Below are positions 35,381 through 43,898 of a stretch of 64,000 nucleotides of DNA, one piece after another. How positions within the stretch are numbered: the stretch's first letter is position 1; each line of letters starts with the position of its first letter. The position numbers and the translations under genes were made by a program. The stretch comes from Bradyrhizobium hipponense (lineage in GTDB: Bacteria > Pseudomonadota > Alphaproteobacteria > Rhizobiales > Xanthobacteraceae). Below the pieces are notes generated by a model. The model saw only the letters and a program-made list of their open reading frames with translations, was not told the origin of the DNA and ran no database searches. The stretch covers positions 62,001 to 126,000 of the forward strand of contig NZ_VSTH01000013.1 of the NCBI RefSeq assembly GCF_008123965.1, given 5' to 3'.

Positions 35381-36774
35381 GCCGATTTCTCCCAGAGTGA
35401 TCTTGGCTGTTCGAGCGGGGCCAGCGCCGACCAATCCGGATGGACCGACGTCGCAAAGCCCTTAAGGTTAAGCGATCCCGTCAGGAGATCGCCGTTGTGA
35501 ATGTTGACGCGGACGCCCTGCCCGGTGTCGGCATAGAGATCAGTGTGCGCGGCCGCGAAGGCCTGGGCTTCCGCGGCGGGCGCATCGCCGAAGCCGTCGA
35601 CGTAATGATGGCCGTTGCGTTCGGCGTGCGCGATGCCGATGAAGGCGCCGAGCGCGAGATCCTGCTGCATGGCGAGGCCCACCTGGCAGGTCAGGTCCTC
35701 GCCGGTGACAAAGAATTTTTCGCTGCCCGCGCTCCATTTCGCCGCGCGGGTCGCGTTGACGATGGACTTGTAGAGTCCCTTGCAGGACTTCGAGGAGATG
35801 CCGTGATAACCGAGCGCGCGCGCGGATGGGAACGCGTCGTAGGAATCATCGGCCTCATCGATGATGAAGCCGCGCCCGGCGAGCGAGCCGAGCGGCGACT
35901 GACGCGTGATGTCGCGCGGCATCGGCTGCTCGATATAAAGCAAGCGTGACGCGATCGACCGCAGCGCGGCATCACGATCGAGTCGATCGATCAGCGCGCG
36001 CAACGCGGCGAGATCGGCATATTGCTCGTTTGCGTCGAGAGTGACTTTGTAGTCATGCCCGAGCGTGTCGAGTTCCTTGCCGATACGCGCCAGCCTTGCC
36101 GCGTCGGCCGCGGGCTCACCAGACAGCTTGAGCTTGAAATAGCGCGCACCGGCGTTCTCGGGGACATCGGCGACGCCGCCCTCACCTTCCACCGTGTCGT
36201 CGAGCCCGACGGTATGCCTGATTGCAACGCGCGGCAGCGGCTTTCGGCCGGAGAGAAACATCGTGAAGTCCGTTTCCTTCAGGTCAGGCGAAAGCCGCGC
36301 ATCAATGCCGGCAATGTTGCCGGCCATGCCGTCAAAAAAGTTGGTCTCGGCGGCGCGAAGCAGCGCATCGAGGATGGCTTTGTCGATTTCCGCAGGGCCA
36401 TAGGCGGCGGCAAGCGGCGGAATGTTCTCTTTCGCGCAGGCCGCGACCTGGGCGCCGATGCACGAGGCATGCAGCTCGAACGCCGTCTGGAATCCGGTCT
36501 CCGCCAGATAGAGGCCGCGCGCGATGCCGAGCGCACGACGTAACCCGTCGACCGTCTGCGCCGGCGACAGTTCCGGCCGCTTGTCGAACCATTTCGGCAC
36601 CAGCAGCTCGGCGCTGGCGCCGACCGCGCTTCCCCTGCCCTCGACCTCGATCTTGATCCGCACGAACAGCTGCGGCGTCGCATTGATCGTGATCGCGCCG
36701 AAGCGGAACGGCCGCGCGAAATGCACGGGACGTTCGAAGAAGGCGATATCTCGCAGCTTCAGGCGCACAGGCAT
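35377..36774 (-). CDS. Enolase-superfamily (mandelate racemase/muconate lactonising type) enzyme
   Basis: A 465-residue enzyme, longer than the usual ~370-400. The catalytic layout is visible: KxK at K214/K216 (YFKLKLSG), metal ligands D247 (TLDANEQY), E282 (YIEQPMP) and E307 (IIDEADD), and K329/K332 (SSKSCKG). This lysine-lysine arrangement resembles muconate lactonising and dipeptide-epimerase-type members more than the His-dependent sugar-acid dehydratases. It could dehydrate, epimerise or cycloisomerise its substrate. I start at ATG 36774; the ORF extending to 37407 overlaps the ABC ATPase gene and is spurious there. Confidence 0.83.
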   Translation of the reverse strand: MPVRLKLRDIAFFERPVHFARPFRFGAITINATPQLFVRIKIEVEGRGSAVGASAELLVPKWFDKRPELSPAQTVDGLRRALGIARGLYLAETGFQTAFELHASCIGAQVAACAKENIPPLAAAYGPAEIDKAILDALLRAAETNFFDGMAGNIAGIDARLSPDLKETDFTMFLSGRKPLPRVAIRHTVGLDDTVEGEGGVADVPENAGARYFKLKLSGEPAADAARLARIGKELDTLGHDYKVTLDANEQYADLAALRALIDRLDRDAALRSIASRLLYIEQPMPRDITRQSPLGSLAGRGFIIDEADDSYDAFPSARALGYHGISSKSCKGLYKSIVNATRAAKWSAGSEKFFVTGEDLTCQVGLAMQQDLALGAFIGIAHAERNGHHYVDGFGDAPAAEAQAFAAAHTDLYADTGQGVRVNIHNGDLLTGSLNLKGFATSVHPDWSALAPLEQPRSLWEKSA

Positions 36775-36788
36775 GGTCCTGAGAAGGT

Positions 36789-36875
36789 CGTCATGCCCAG
36801 GCTTGTCCCGGGCATCCACGTTCTTTGTCGCGTTCGGCAAGGCGTGGATGGCCGGGACAAGCCCGGCCATGACGC
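36789..36875. repeat. Inverted repeat (CGTCATGCCCAGGC family)
   Basis: CGTCATGCCCAGGCTTGTCC pairs imperfectly with GGACAAGCCCGGCCATGACG, with a second pair inside around CATCCACG...CGTGGATG. It lies between the ABC ATPase and the enolase-type gene. Confidence 0.85.
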
Positions 36876-36905
36876 TCTGGAAATTACGGCTGATCCCATC
36901 ACCCT

Positions 36906-37754
36906 CTAATCCAGCGAGCCCTGCGAGAAGAAATGCTTGCGGATGCGCTGCACGAGCTCGGTGAAGACCGGGTCGGCCATCACGTCGAGCGAACGCGGGC
37001 GCGGCAGCGGCACGTCGTAGATTGCGGCGACCGCACCGGGCCGCTCGGTCATGACCAGCACGCGGTCGGCGAGGAACACCGCTTCGGGAATCGAATGCGT
37101 GATCAGCAGCACCGTCTTCCTGGTCTCGCGCTGGATCCGCATCAGTTCGACGTTCATGCGCTCGCGCGTGAGCGCGTCGAGTGCGCCGAACGGCTCGTCC
37201 ATCAGCATGATCCTGGGATCGTGCACCAGCGCGCGGCAGATCGAGGCGCGCTGCTGCATGCCGCCGGAAAGCTGCCAGGGCAGTTTCTTCTCGAAGCCTT
37301 CCAGCCCGACCAGCTTCAACAGCGCCTTGGCGCGGTCGAGATATGTTTGCCGCGGCAGCCGCTTCATGTCGATCGGCAGCATCACGTTGGAGAGAATGTT
37401 GCGCCACGGCAGCAGCAGCGCGTTCTGGAAGACGATCCCGACATTGCCGTGCGGCTTCGTCACCTTCTCGCCCTCGACCAGGATCTCGCCTGATGTCGGC
37501 GGCAGCAATCCCGAGATCAGCTTGAGCAGCGTGGACTTGCCGCAGCCGCTTGGGCCGACCACGACGAAGAACTCGCCGTCATTGATGTGGAAGTCGAGCG
37601 GCCGCAGCGACGGCACGTCGCCATCGCGCGTCCGATAGGTTTTGGACACGCCGGACAGTGTGATGCCCGACGCGCCGCTCGCGGCCCGGTCGCTCACCAG
37701 TCTCAGATGCGCGGCCGGCTGCACGGTATCAATCGCTAGGGTCGCTGGTTTCAC
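36906..37754 (-). CDS. ABC transporter ATP-binding protein (nitrate/sulfonate/taurine type)
   Basis: A 282-residue ATPase of the SsuB/TauB group. Walker A is GPSGCGKST, the signature is LSGGMQQR, and Walker B is IMLMDEPFGALD. The D-loop and H-loop (LLITHSIPEAVFLADRVLVM) are also present. It begins four bases inside the end of the binding-protein gene. With the SBP and permease it forms a complete importer for an organic anion or a small heterocycle. Confidence 0.92.
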   Translation of the reverse strand: MKPATLAIDTVQPAAHLRLVSDRAASGASGITLSGVSKTYRTRDGDVPSLRPLDFHINDGEFFVVVGPSGCGKSTLLKLISGLLPPTSGEILVEGEKVTKPHGNVGIVFQNALLLPWRNILSNVMLPIDMKRLPRQTYLDRAKALLKLVGLEGFEKKLPWQLSGGMQQRASICRALVHDPRIMLMDEPFGALDALTRERMNVELMRIQRETRKTVLLITHSIPEAVFLADRVLVMTERPGAVAAIYDVPLPRPRSLDVMADPVFTELVQRIRKHFFSQGSLD

Positions 37755-38743
37755 GAATCGCCCTTCGGCAGATAGTCGTTGGTGTAGAAGGCCTTCGGGT
37801 TCTCCTTGGCCTTGGCATCGAGGCCGCCATATTCGACCATCAGGTTGACGCTGTCGGTCATGTTCTGATCGGTGACCTGGAACGGCCGCTTGCTCTTGGT
37901 CTCGGGCGTCCGGTAGAGCGGAATGGTCAGCTCAAATCCTTGCGTCAGCGTCTCGATCTTACCGCCCTTGGGGTTGGCATCGAGGATCGACTGCGCCGCC
38001 GCCTTGGGCTCCTTCTCCGCGGCCTCGACCGCCTTGGTCGTCGCCGCCATGAAGCGGCGGACGAGGTCGGCATTGGCCTTGACATAGTCGGCGTTGGCGA
38101 TGATGCCGGACGAGACCATGTTGATGCCGTAGTCGGCGAACTTGATCGGATAGACGTCCTTACCGGTGGCGTCCTTGATCTTCATCGACTGGTCCATGAC
38201 GTAGCCGAGCAACAGATCGGCCTGGCCGTTGATGACCGCATTGAGCTTGGTCTGGCCGTCGCCGGCAACGGTCTGGAAGTCGCTCTCCTTCAGGCCGGTC
38301 TTCTTCAGGAACAGCGGCCAGATCTGGGTCATGGAATCCGCCGGCGTGATCGCCACCGTCTTGCCCTTGATGTCCTCGGGCTTCCTGATGTTCTTGTCGG
38401 CGAAACCCATGGCAGACATCGGGCTGGTCTGGAGCAGCACGCCGGTCGCGATCACCGGCGCGCCCTTGATCGCGGCGCGCATCATGGTGGGCACGTCGAC
38501 ATAGCCGAAGTCGGCGGTCTTGGCGGCGACGGCCTGCGTGGTCGCAGCCGAGCCGCGGCCTTCCTGGATCTCGAGGTCGATGCCCGCGGCCGCATAGATA
38601 CCCTTGGCCTTGCCGTAATAGAACGGCGCGTGCTCGCCATAGACGTACCAGTTCAGCATCAGCACGACCTTGTCGGCTGCCTGTGCCGGCATGGCCGCGA
38701 ACACCATCAGCGCCACCGATGCAGCTCCTATCCACCGCTTCAT
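37751..38743 (-). CDS. ABC transporter substrate-binding protein (NMT1/THI5-like)
   Basis: A 330-residue periplasmic protein. The signal peptide covers about 1-22 and ends AQAAD; the mature start VVLMLNWYVYGEHAPFYYGK closely resembles riboflavin/pyrimidine/sulfonate binders of the NMT1 group. I prefer ATG 38743 because GGGAG lies seven bases before it; a GTG two codons earlier is the alternative. In-frame overlap with the ATPase is four bases. The aromatic NWYVYGEHAPFYYG motif favours a ring-containing ligand over taurine, but that is an inference. Confidence 0.9.
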   Translation of the reverse strand: MKRWIGAASVALMVFAAMPAQAADKVVLMLNWYVYGEHAPFYYGKAKGIYAAAGIDLEIQEGRGSAATTQAVAAKTADFGYVDVPTMMRAAIKGAPVIATGVLLQTSPMSAMGFADKNIRKPEDIKGKTVAITPADSMTQIWPLFLKKTGLKESDFQTVAGDGQTKLNAVINGQADLLLGYVMDQSMKIKDATGKDVYPIKFADYGINMVSSGIIANADYVKANADLVRRFMAATTKAVEAAEKEPKAAAQSILDANPKGGKIETLTQGFELTIPLYRTPETKSKRPFQVTDQNMTDSVNLMVEYGGLDAKAKENPKAFYTNDYLPKGDS

Positions 38744-38799
38744 CGTCACTCTCCCTTGTCGTTGTTGCCCGGCCGTTGGTGGCCGTTGTTTGCTCTGTT

Positions 38800-39609
38800 T
38801 TAAGAAGCGAAAATCACGTCCTCGCGCTGGCTGACATGCCAGGGAATGATCAGTTTCTCGATCCGGTCCACGATCCAGAACAGCACGACGCCGAGCAGCG
38901 CCAGGATCACGAGCGCTGCGAACATCGTCGGCAGGTCGAAGGTGCCGATCGAGCGCTGCATCACATAGCCGATGCCGGAATTGGAGCCGACGAACTCGCC
39001 GACGACAGCGCCGACCACGGCAAGCGTCACCGACACTTTGAGGCCGGAGAAGATCGCCGGCAGCGCATGCGGCAGATTTACCGCGCAGAACACCTGGAAC
39101 CGGCTGCCCTGCATGGCGCGGGCGAGATCGACCATGTCAGGGTCGACCGATTTGAAACCCTGCACGGCCGAGACAACCACCGGGAAAAAGCCAAGCAGGA
39201 AGGCCGAGATCACTTTTGGAATGATGCCGAAGCCGAACCAGACCACGAACAGCGGCGCGATCGCGATCTTCGGCACCGATTGCGAGAACACCAGCAGCGG
39301 ATAGACGTAGCTTTCGACCGTTTTCGATCCCGCGATCAGCATCGCGACGGGAATGCCAAACAGCGCGGAAAGCGCGAAGCCGCAGACCGTGGCATAGGTC
39401 GTCGGCCAGGACTGTCGCAATAGTTCCGGCCAGTCCGTGCGCAGCACCGCGATGACATCGCCCGGCGACGGGATCTGGTAGGCGGGGATTTTGAACAGCC
39501 GGATCGCGAGATCCCAGGCCACGACGATGAACACCAGGAACAGAAACGGCCGGATCCAGGCCGCATTCAGCATCTTGGACACCGCACTTTGCGGCTTCAA
39601 CTCAGCCAC
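38800..39609 (-). CDS. ABC transporter permease (SsuC/TauC-like)
   Basis: A 269-residue permease with about six helices. The EAA-loop is DLARAMQGSRFQVFCAVNLPHALPAIF. I start at GTG 39609 (VAELKPQ), preceded by GGGAGCGAGAC; the longer frame to 39906 runs through repeat DNA at 39720-39847 and is not coding. It is the first gene of the importer operon, 56 bases before the binding protein. Confidence 0.9.
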   Translation of the reverse strand: MAELKPQSAVSKMLNAAWIRPFLFLVFIVVAWDLAIRLFKIPAYQIPSPGDVIAVLRTDWPELLRQSWPTTYATVCGFALSALFGIPVAMLIAGSKTVESYVYPLLVFSQSVPKIAIAPLFVVWFGFGIIPKVISAFLLGFFPVVVSAVQGFKSVDPDMVDLARAMQGSRFQVFCAVNLPHALPAIFSGLKVSVTLAVVGAVVGEFVGSNSGIGYVMQRSIGTFDLPTMFAALVILALLGVVLFWIVDRIEKLIIPWHVSQREDVIFAS

Positions 39610-39719
39610 GTCTCGCTCCCGGTATTCTTGTTCGTTCGGGGAGAAATTAACCCGTTGGATAAATACTGTCCAGAGCTTTTCCCTGTGACGTTCTGCGCGG
39701 GGGTTCCACAAAACTCGAT

Positions 39720-39847
39720 GTCGTCCCGGCGAAGGCCCGGGACCCATAACCACAGGGTGATATTTGTCGAAGGGCGGTCGTTCGGGATTAGCACCGCGCA
39801 CAGTCGATAGATCACGCGGTATGGGTCCCGGCCTTCGCCGGGACGAC
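39720..39847. repeat. Inverted repeat (GTCGTCCCGGCGAAGGC family)
   Basis: GTCGTCCCGGCGAAGGCC...GGGACCCATA pairs with TATGGGTCCCGGCCTTCGCC...GACGAC. A second member lies at 57258-57377. Confidence 0.88.
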
Positions 39848-39875
39848 GATGGAGAGGCATATCGCGTCAACACAT

Positions 39876-39910
39876 CGTCATTGCGAGGAGCGAAGCGATG
39901 AAGCAATCCA
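39876..39910. repeat. Half copy of the GTCATTGCGAG REP element
   Basis: CGTCATTGCGAGGAGCGAAG continues to AAGCAATCC, but the complementary arm is missing. It directly precedes the end of the TetR gene. Confidence 0.75.
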
Positions 39911-39953
39911 ACCCGACGGAACGCGCCAAGGCGCGCGCCGCGCAGTCCAAGCT

Positions 39954-40697
39954 TTACACCGTCTGCGCCACCGCCGCGCCCTTCTTCGGCGGCTTCACCA
40001 CATCGAACAGCGCGGCGGACTGCCCCGTCAGTGCCGCCAGCACGAGGCCGACCATGTGCGCCAGCCGCTCGGCCTTGGCGTCCTTGGCGAGCAGGTCGCG
40101 GCCGAAGATCACGCTCAGCGTGGCCGAGTTCGACAGATAGAAGAAGCAGAGCGCGGCGATCGAGATGTAGAGCTGGACGGGGTCGACCGCCACCGGGAAG
40201 TCGCCGCTCTCGACGCCGCGGCGCACCACGGCGCGGATCATCTCGACGAAGGGCGAGTGCATCGACTTGACCTTGGCCGAGCGCTTCAAATGTTTTGCGC
40301 GCGCGAGGTTCTCGGTTTGGAGCAGCGACAGGAATTCGGGATTGCGCAGGAAATAGTTCCAGGTGAATTCGATCAAGCGCCGGATCGCCTCCGGCGGGTC
40401 GAGGTGTTCGAGATCGAGCCCCCGCTCCTCGCTGCGGATCTTGTCATAGGCGCCTTCGAGCACCGCGAGATAGAGATCGTCCTTGTTGCCGACGTGATAG
40501 TAGAGCATGCGCTTGTTGGCGCCGGCCTGGGCCGCGATGCGGTCGACGCGCGCGCCGGCAAGGCCGTGGGCCGAGAACTCCTGCTTGGCGGCTTCGAGGA
40601 TGCGCAGCCGCATGCCCTCGGGGTCGCGCTGCCATCTCAGATTTCGCTTTGCCTTTGCCTTCGCCAAACCGGTTGCTCGCTGAGGTGCTGTTAACAC
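39954..40697 (-). CDS. TetR family regulator
   Basis: A 247-residue regulator. The helix-turn-helix region is RILEAAKQEFSAHGLAGARV, then AAQAGANKRMLYYHVGNKDDLY. The C-terminal domain resembles TetR_C of RutR-like proteins. The frame begins at a GTG at 40697, with no good ATG before residue 29, so the start is uncertain. It lies upstream of the importer operon on the same strand and could regulate it, but repeats separate them. Confidence 0.83.
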   Translation of the reverse strand: MLTAPQRATGLAKAKAKRNLRWQRDPEGMRLRILEAAKQEFSAHGLAGARVDRIAAQAGANKRMLYYHVGNKDDLYLAVLEGAYDKIRSEERGLDLEHLDPPEAIRRLIEFTWNYFLRNPEFLSLLQTENLARAKHLKRSAKVKSMHSPFVEMIRAVVRRGVESGDFPVAVDPVQLYISIAALCFFYLSNSATLSVIFGRDLLAKDAKAERLAHMVGLVLAALTGQSAALFDVVKPPKKGAAVAQTV

Positions 40698-40717
40698 GCA
40701 TGTAACATGCGGGCGCC

Positions 40718-40802
40718 GTCATTGCGAGGAGCCCTTGCGACGAAGCAATCCAGAATCCCACCGCGGAAACAGTCTGGATTGCTTCGCTTCGCTCGCAATG
40801 AC
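40718..40802. repeat. REP-like inverted repeat (GTCATTGCGAG family)
   Basis: It has complementary arms GTCATTGCGAGGAG...AAGCAATCCAGA and TCTGGATTGCTTCG...CGCAATGAC, and fills the gap between the VOC gene and the TetR gene. Confidence 0.9.
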
Positions 40803-40820
40803 GAGTGGAGAGAACGGCGG

Positions 40821-41669
40821 CTATTCCACCGGGTTCGGCGAACGCTCCAAGAGGACGGTCTGGATTCCACAGGTGCCGGTCCGGACCGTCATCACCCGCG
40901 TGCCGGGCTTGCGGCCGTTGCGGACTTCGGTGACGTCAAGGCCGGCGGCGATCAGGCGGGCGCGTGTGGCGTCGATGTCCGTCACCCGCCAGCTCAGCCC
41001 CCACAGACGATCATGCAGGGAATCGCCGCCTGCGATCGGGCGGCGCACCACCTCGACGATGAGGTCGCCGCAGCGGAAGAACATCAGCTGGCCCCAATCC
41101 TGATTCGAGCGATCGAGCGCCAGGTCGAGCCCGAGCCGCGCGCCGTAAAGTGCGGCGGCACGCTCGGAATCCTCGGTCGTGATCACGACGTGGTCGAGCG
41201 CGTCGATCGGCGCGACGTCGGTCGCAGGCGAGCGCGGCCGCTCCTCGGCCAGTTCGAGGAAGAACATGCGCACGCCCCGCGTCAGCTCGGTGGCGGCACG
41301 CGTGCGCTTCCAGTGCAGGACGGCGTCGGTTTCGGCGTCGCTGCTTTCGACCTCGGCGACGGGATCCGGACTCAAGGCCACCCGGTCCAGCCGCCGGTGC
41401 ATCCTGCCCATGTCTGCGACACGAAAGCACAGGCTGGCGAGCACACCCTCGTGGTCATCCAGCAGCGCGCGCATCCGGTCCGCCGCCACGCTGAAGCCGT
41501 TCGGCGCCATCAGCTCGATCGTCATGTTCGCGAGCGTGAACAGCACCCGGTCGGCGCCCTCGCCGGAATTCTGCCAGGCCGGCGCCCGCCCCAGCAGCGT
41601 CCGATAGGCCGCCTTGGCCGCACCGATATCCCTCACCAGAACGACGACGTGATCGAGGCCGGTGATCAT
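40821..41669 (-). CDS. VOC superfamily protein (glyoxalase/dioxygenase-like)
   Basis: A 282-residue protein with two VOC modules: residues 1-110 (GLDHVVVLVRDIGAAKAAYRTLLG) and about 155-282 (ALDHVVITTEDSERAAALYGARLG). H7 and the later H of LDHVV, together with E near the ends of the modules (VEVVRRP), may bind a metal. The pair forms a pseudo-dimer as in ring-cleaving dioxygenases and bleomycin-type proteins, and the reaction is unknown. GGGGGGAAG precedes ATG 41669. It is divergent from the kinase pair. Confidence 0.8.
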   Translation of the reverse strand: MITGLDHVVVLVRDIGAAKAAYRTLLGRAPAWQNSGEGADRVLFTLANMTIELMAPNGFSVAADRMRALLDDHEGVLASLCFRVADMGRMHRRLDRVALSPDPVAEVESSDAETDAVLHWKRTRAATELTRGVRMFFLELAEERPRSPATDVAPIDALDHVVITTEDSERAAALYGARLGLDLALDRSNQDWGQLMFFRCGDLIVEVVRRPIAGGDSLHDRLWGLSWRVTDIDATRARLIAAGLDVTEVRNGRKPGTRVMTVRTGTCGIQTVLLERSPNPVE

Positions 41670-41880
41670 CTTCCCCCCTTATTTGCCGACCGGGAACATC
41701 GGTCCAAACAACGGCATTTGTCCGAGCTTGGCATTGCCCGATGATGGTCGTATTCCGGCCCCAAGCTGACCTCAAGCGCTTCGGGCGGCGGATTTGCGAA
41801 TAATTTCAGCGTCCATCAGCGGAACCGGTGCTAGAGTAAAGCCCGTCGGCCGGGACCACAAAGCGCATCACGGACAAGCA

Positions 41881-42774
41881 ATGCAGGCTCTTTTTATCGG
41901 ACAGACCTATATCGACGTCGTCTTCATCACCGACCACATGCCGACCGGCGACGAAAAGCACGTGGCCTCGGACTACGCGGTCTCCTTCGGCGGCAACGCG
42001 GTGACGGCGGCATTCTGCTGCGCCAAGCTCGGCATCGTGCCTGACATGATCGCCACGGTCGCCAATGACTGGCTCGGGCGCATGTTCCAGGACATGTGCG
42101 CGAAATACGCGATCTCGCTGCACGGGCGCAAGGTCAACCAGTCGTCGCTGTCCTTCATCATGCCCAAAGACGGCAAGCGCGCCATCGTCCGCTGCCGCGA
42201 CGACGAGCACATCCATCCGTTCCCGATGCTCAACCTCGGCGGCTGCCGCGCGCTGCATGTCGACGGCCATCAGCCGGATGCCGCGATCCACTACGCAAAG
42301 GTCTGCCGCGAGGCCGGCATTCTCACCTCGCTCGACGGCGGCGGCCTGCGCACCAACACCCACGAGCTTCTCGAATACATCGACGTCGCCATCGTCGCCG
42401 AGCGGCTGTGCGAGCAGATGGATCTGACGCCGGAGAAAATGCTCGACTACCTGAAGGGCCGCGGCTGCAAGATCGGCGGTATCACCATGGGTGAGAAGGG
42501 CCTGCTCTGGTACAACGAGACCGGCGCGGTCGAGACCATGCCGGCGATGCCGATCCCGCGCGAGCGCGTGATCGACACCAATGGCGCCGGCGACGTCTTC
42601 CACGGCGCCTATGTCTATTCGTACCTGGCCCACCCCGGCAAAAGCTGGCGCGAACATTTCGACTTCGCCCGCGCCGCTTCGACTTACAAGATCCAGCGCC
42701 TTGGCAACGAGGCCGGCCTGCCCACTCTCGTCGATATCGCCAAAGTCAGGCACGAGTTCGAAGTCAGGGTCTAG
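41881..42774 (+). CDS. PfkB family sugar kinase
   Basis: A 297-residue ribokinase-fold kinase. The N-terminus QALFIGQTYIDVVFITDHMP and the internal FGGNAVTAAFCCAKLG correspond to PfkB motif 1, and DTNGAGDVFHGAYVY is motif 2 with the catalytic Asp. It phosphorylates a sugar or related alcohol. The N-terminal lid differs from ribokinase, so the substrate is not ribose by default. ATG 41881 is chosen. The next kinase begins 18 bases downstream, so the two are co-transcribed. Confidence 0.87.
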   Translation: MQALFIGQTYIDVVFITDHMPTGDEKHVASDYAVSFGGNAVTAAFCCAKLGIVPDMIATVANDWLGRMFQDMCAKYAISLHGRKVNQSSLSFIMPKDGKRAIVRCRDDEHIHPFPMLNLGGCRALHVDGHQPDAAIHYAKVCREAGILTSLDGGGLRTNTHELLEYIDVAIVAERLCEQMDLTPEKMLDYLKGRGCKIGGITMGEKGLLWYNETGAVETMPAMPIPRERVIDTNGAGDVFHGAYVYSYLAHPGKSWREHFDFARAASTYKIQRLGNEAGLPTLVDIAKVRHEFEVRV

Positions 42775-42792
42775 CTCTTCCTGGAGTGTCAC

Positions 42793-43710
42793 ATGGGACG
42801 CGTCTTCGTTGCCGGCAGCATCAACATGGATGTGGTGGCGACGGCCGATCGCCACCCAAAAGTCGGCGAGACCGTCGCCGGCAGGCAGGTGCTGTATTTT
42901 CCGGGCGGCAAGGGCGCCAACCAGGCCGTTGCAGCGGCGCGGCTCGGAGCCGGGACCACGCTGATCGGCCGGCTGGGCAAGGATTCCTTCGGCGCCGAGC
43001 TGAAGGCTTTCCTCCGCGATCAGGGCATCGATCTCGGTTACCTCCAGGAGAGCGCCGAAGCGCATACCGGCACTGCGATCATCACGGTCGCCGAGACCGA
43101 CAACACCATCGTTGTCATTCCCGGCACCAATGCGCTGGTCGGCGCCGACGACGTCAACGTCGTGCCGCTGGTGCAGGGCGACGTCGCCGTCAGCCAATTC
43201 GAGATTCCGCTGCCCGCGATTGCCGCCTTCTTCCGGCGCGCACGGGCGGCCGAGGCGACGACGCTGCTGAACCCGGCACCGGCGCAGAGATTCTCCCGCG
43301 AACTGCTCGCGCTCGTCGATGTGCTCGTGCTGAACGAGACCGAGCTCGGCTTGCTCGCCAGCGTCGAACTGTCCGAGGACGACGATGCGGTACGGATCGT
43401 CGATGCGGCACGTCAGCTTCAGGCCAATCAGGATCAGACGCTTTGCGTCACCCTCGGCAAGCGCGGCGTGCTCGCGCTCGCCGGCCATGAGGAATTTTTC
43501 GTGCCCGGCCGTGTGGTGAAGGCGGTCGACACCACCGGCGCCGGCGACTGCTTCGTCGGCGCGCTGGCGGCGCAGTTCGCCCGCGGCGCAGCCTTGCGCG
43601 ACGCCCTCGCCTTCGCCAACGCCGCCGCGTCGATCAGCGTGCAGCGCATGGGCGCGGGGCCGTCGATGCCGACGGCGGCGGAAGTCGCGGCGGTCGTCAA
43701 GGCAGGCTGA
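42793..43710 (+). CDS. rbsK: Ribokinase
   Basis: A 305-residue PfkB kinase that looks like ribokinase: VFVAGSINMDVVATADRHPK, then YFPGGKGANQAVAAARLG, TGTAIITV and DTTGAGDCFVGALAAQF, with the catalytic Asp in GAGD. It would convert D-ribose to ribose 5-phosphate. No ribose transporter is adjacent. Nucleoside-derived ribose or a related pentose is possible, since the specificity of PfkB members varies. Confidence 0.83.
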   Translation: MGRVFVAGSINMDVVATADRHPKVGETVAGRQVLYFPGGKGANQAVAAARLGAGTTLIGRLGKDSFGAELKAFLRDQGIDLGYLQESAEAHTGTAIITVAETDNTIVVIPGTNALVGADDVNVVPLVQGDVAVSQFEIPLPAIAAFFRRARAAEATTLLNPAPAQRFSRELLALVDVLVLNETELGLLASVELSEDDDAVRIVDAARQLQANQDQTLCVTLGKRGVLALAGHEEFFVPGRVVKAVDTTGAGDCFVGALAAQFARGAALRDALAFANAAASISVQRMGAGPSMPTAAEVAAVVKAG

Positions 43711-43715
43711 TGCCG

Positions 43716-43893
43716 TTCTTACCTCGCCCCGCTTGCGGGGAGAGGTCGGAATTCAAGCGCAGCTTGAATTCCGGGTGAGGGGGGACTCTCCGCGAATGCC
43801 TCTCTCACCGTACCCGCGGATAGAGCCCCTCACCCGCCCCTCTCAGCGCGAGCGAAGCTCGTCGCGGCCCCGTAAGAACGGGGAGAGGGAGAA
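43716..43893. repeat. Intergenic inverted repeat (CCCGCTTGCGGGGAGAGG family)
   Basis: TTCTTACCTCGCCCCGCTTG at the left end pairs with CGTAAGAACGGGGAGAG at the right. A perfect inner hairpin, GGAATTCAAG...CTTGAATTCC, lies in the left half. It separates the convergent rbsK and FAD-reductase genes. A related element lies at 48153-48270. Confidence 0.85.
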
Positions 43894-43898
43894 GAGAG

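Larger units (their letters stand above)
39610..39953. other. Repeat-filled intergenic region
   Basis: It contains the promoter area of the importer operon, an inverted repeat (39720-39847) and half of a REP element (39876-39910). No gene is supported. Confidence 0.6.

Noticed and set aside
36775..37407. N-terminal extension of the enolase-type ORF into the ABC ATPase gene
   Set aside because: The extension overlaps the ATPase gene in another frame and passes through the inverted repeat. The enzyme begins naturally at ATG 36774.
39610..39906. N-terminal extension of the ABC permease ORF
   Set aside because: It translates repeat DNA (including the RRRPGP type of peptide often produced by this element). 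GTG 39609 with GGGAGCGA gives a normal permease.
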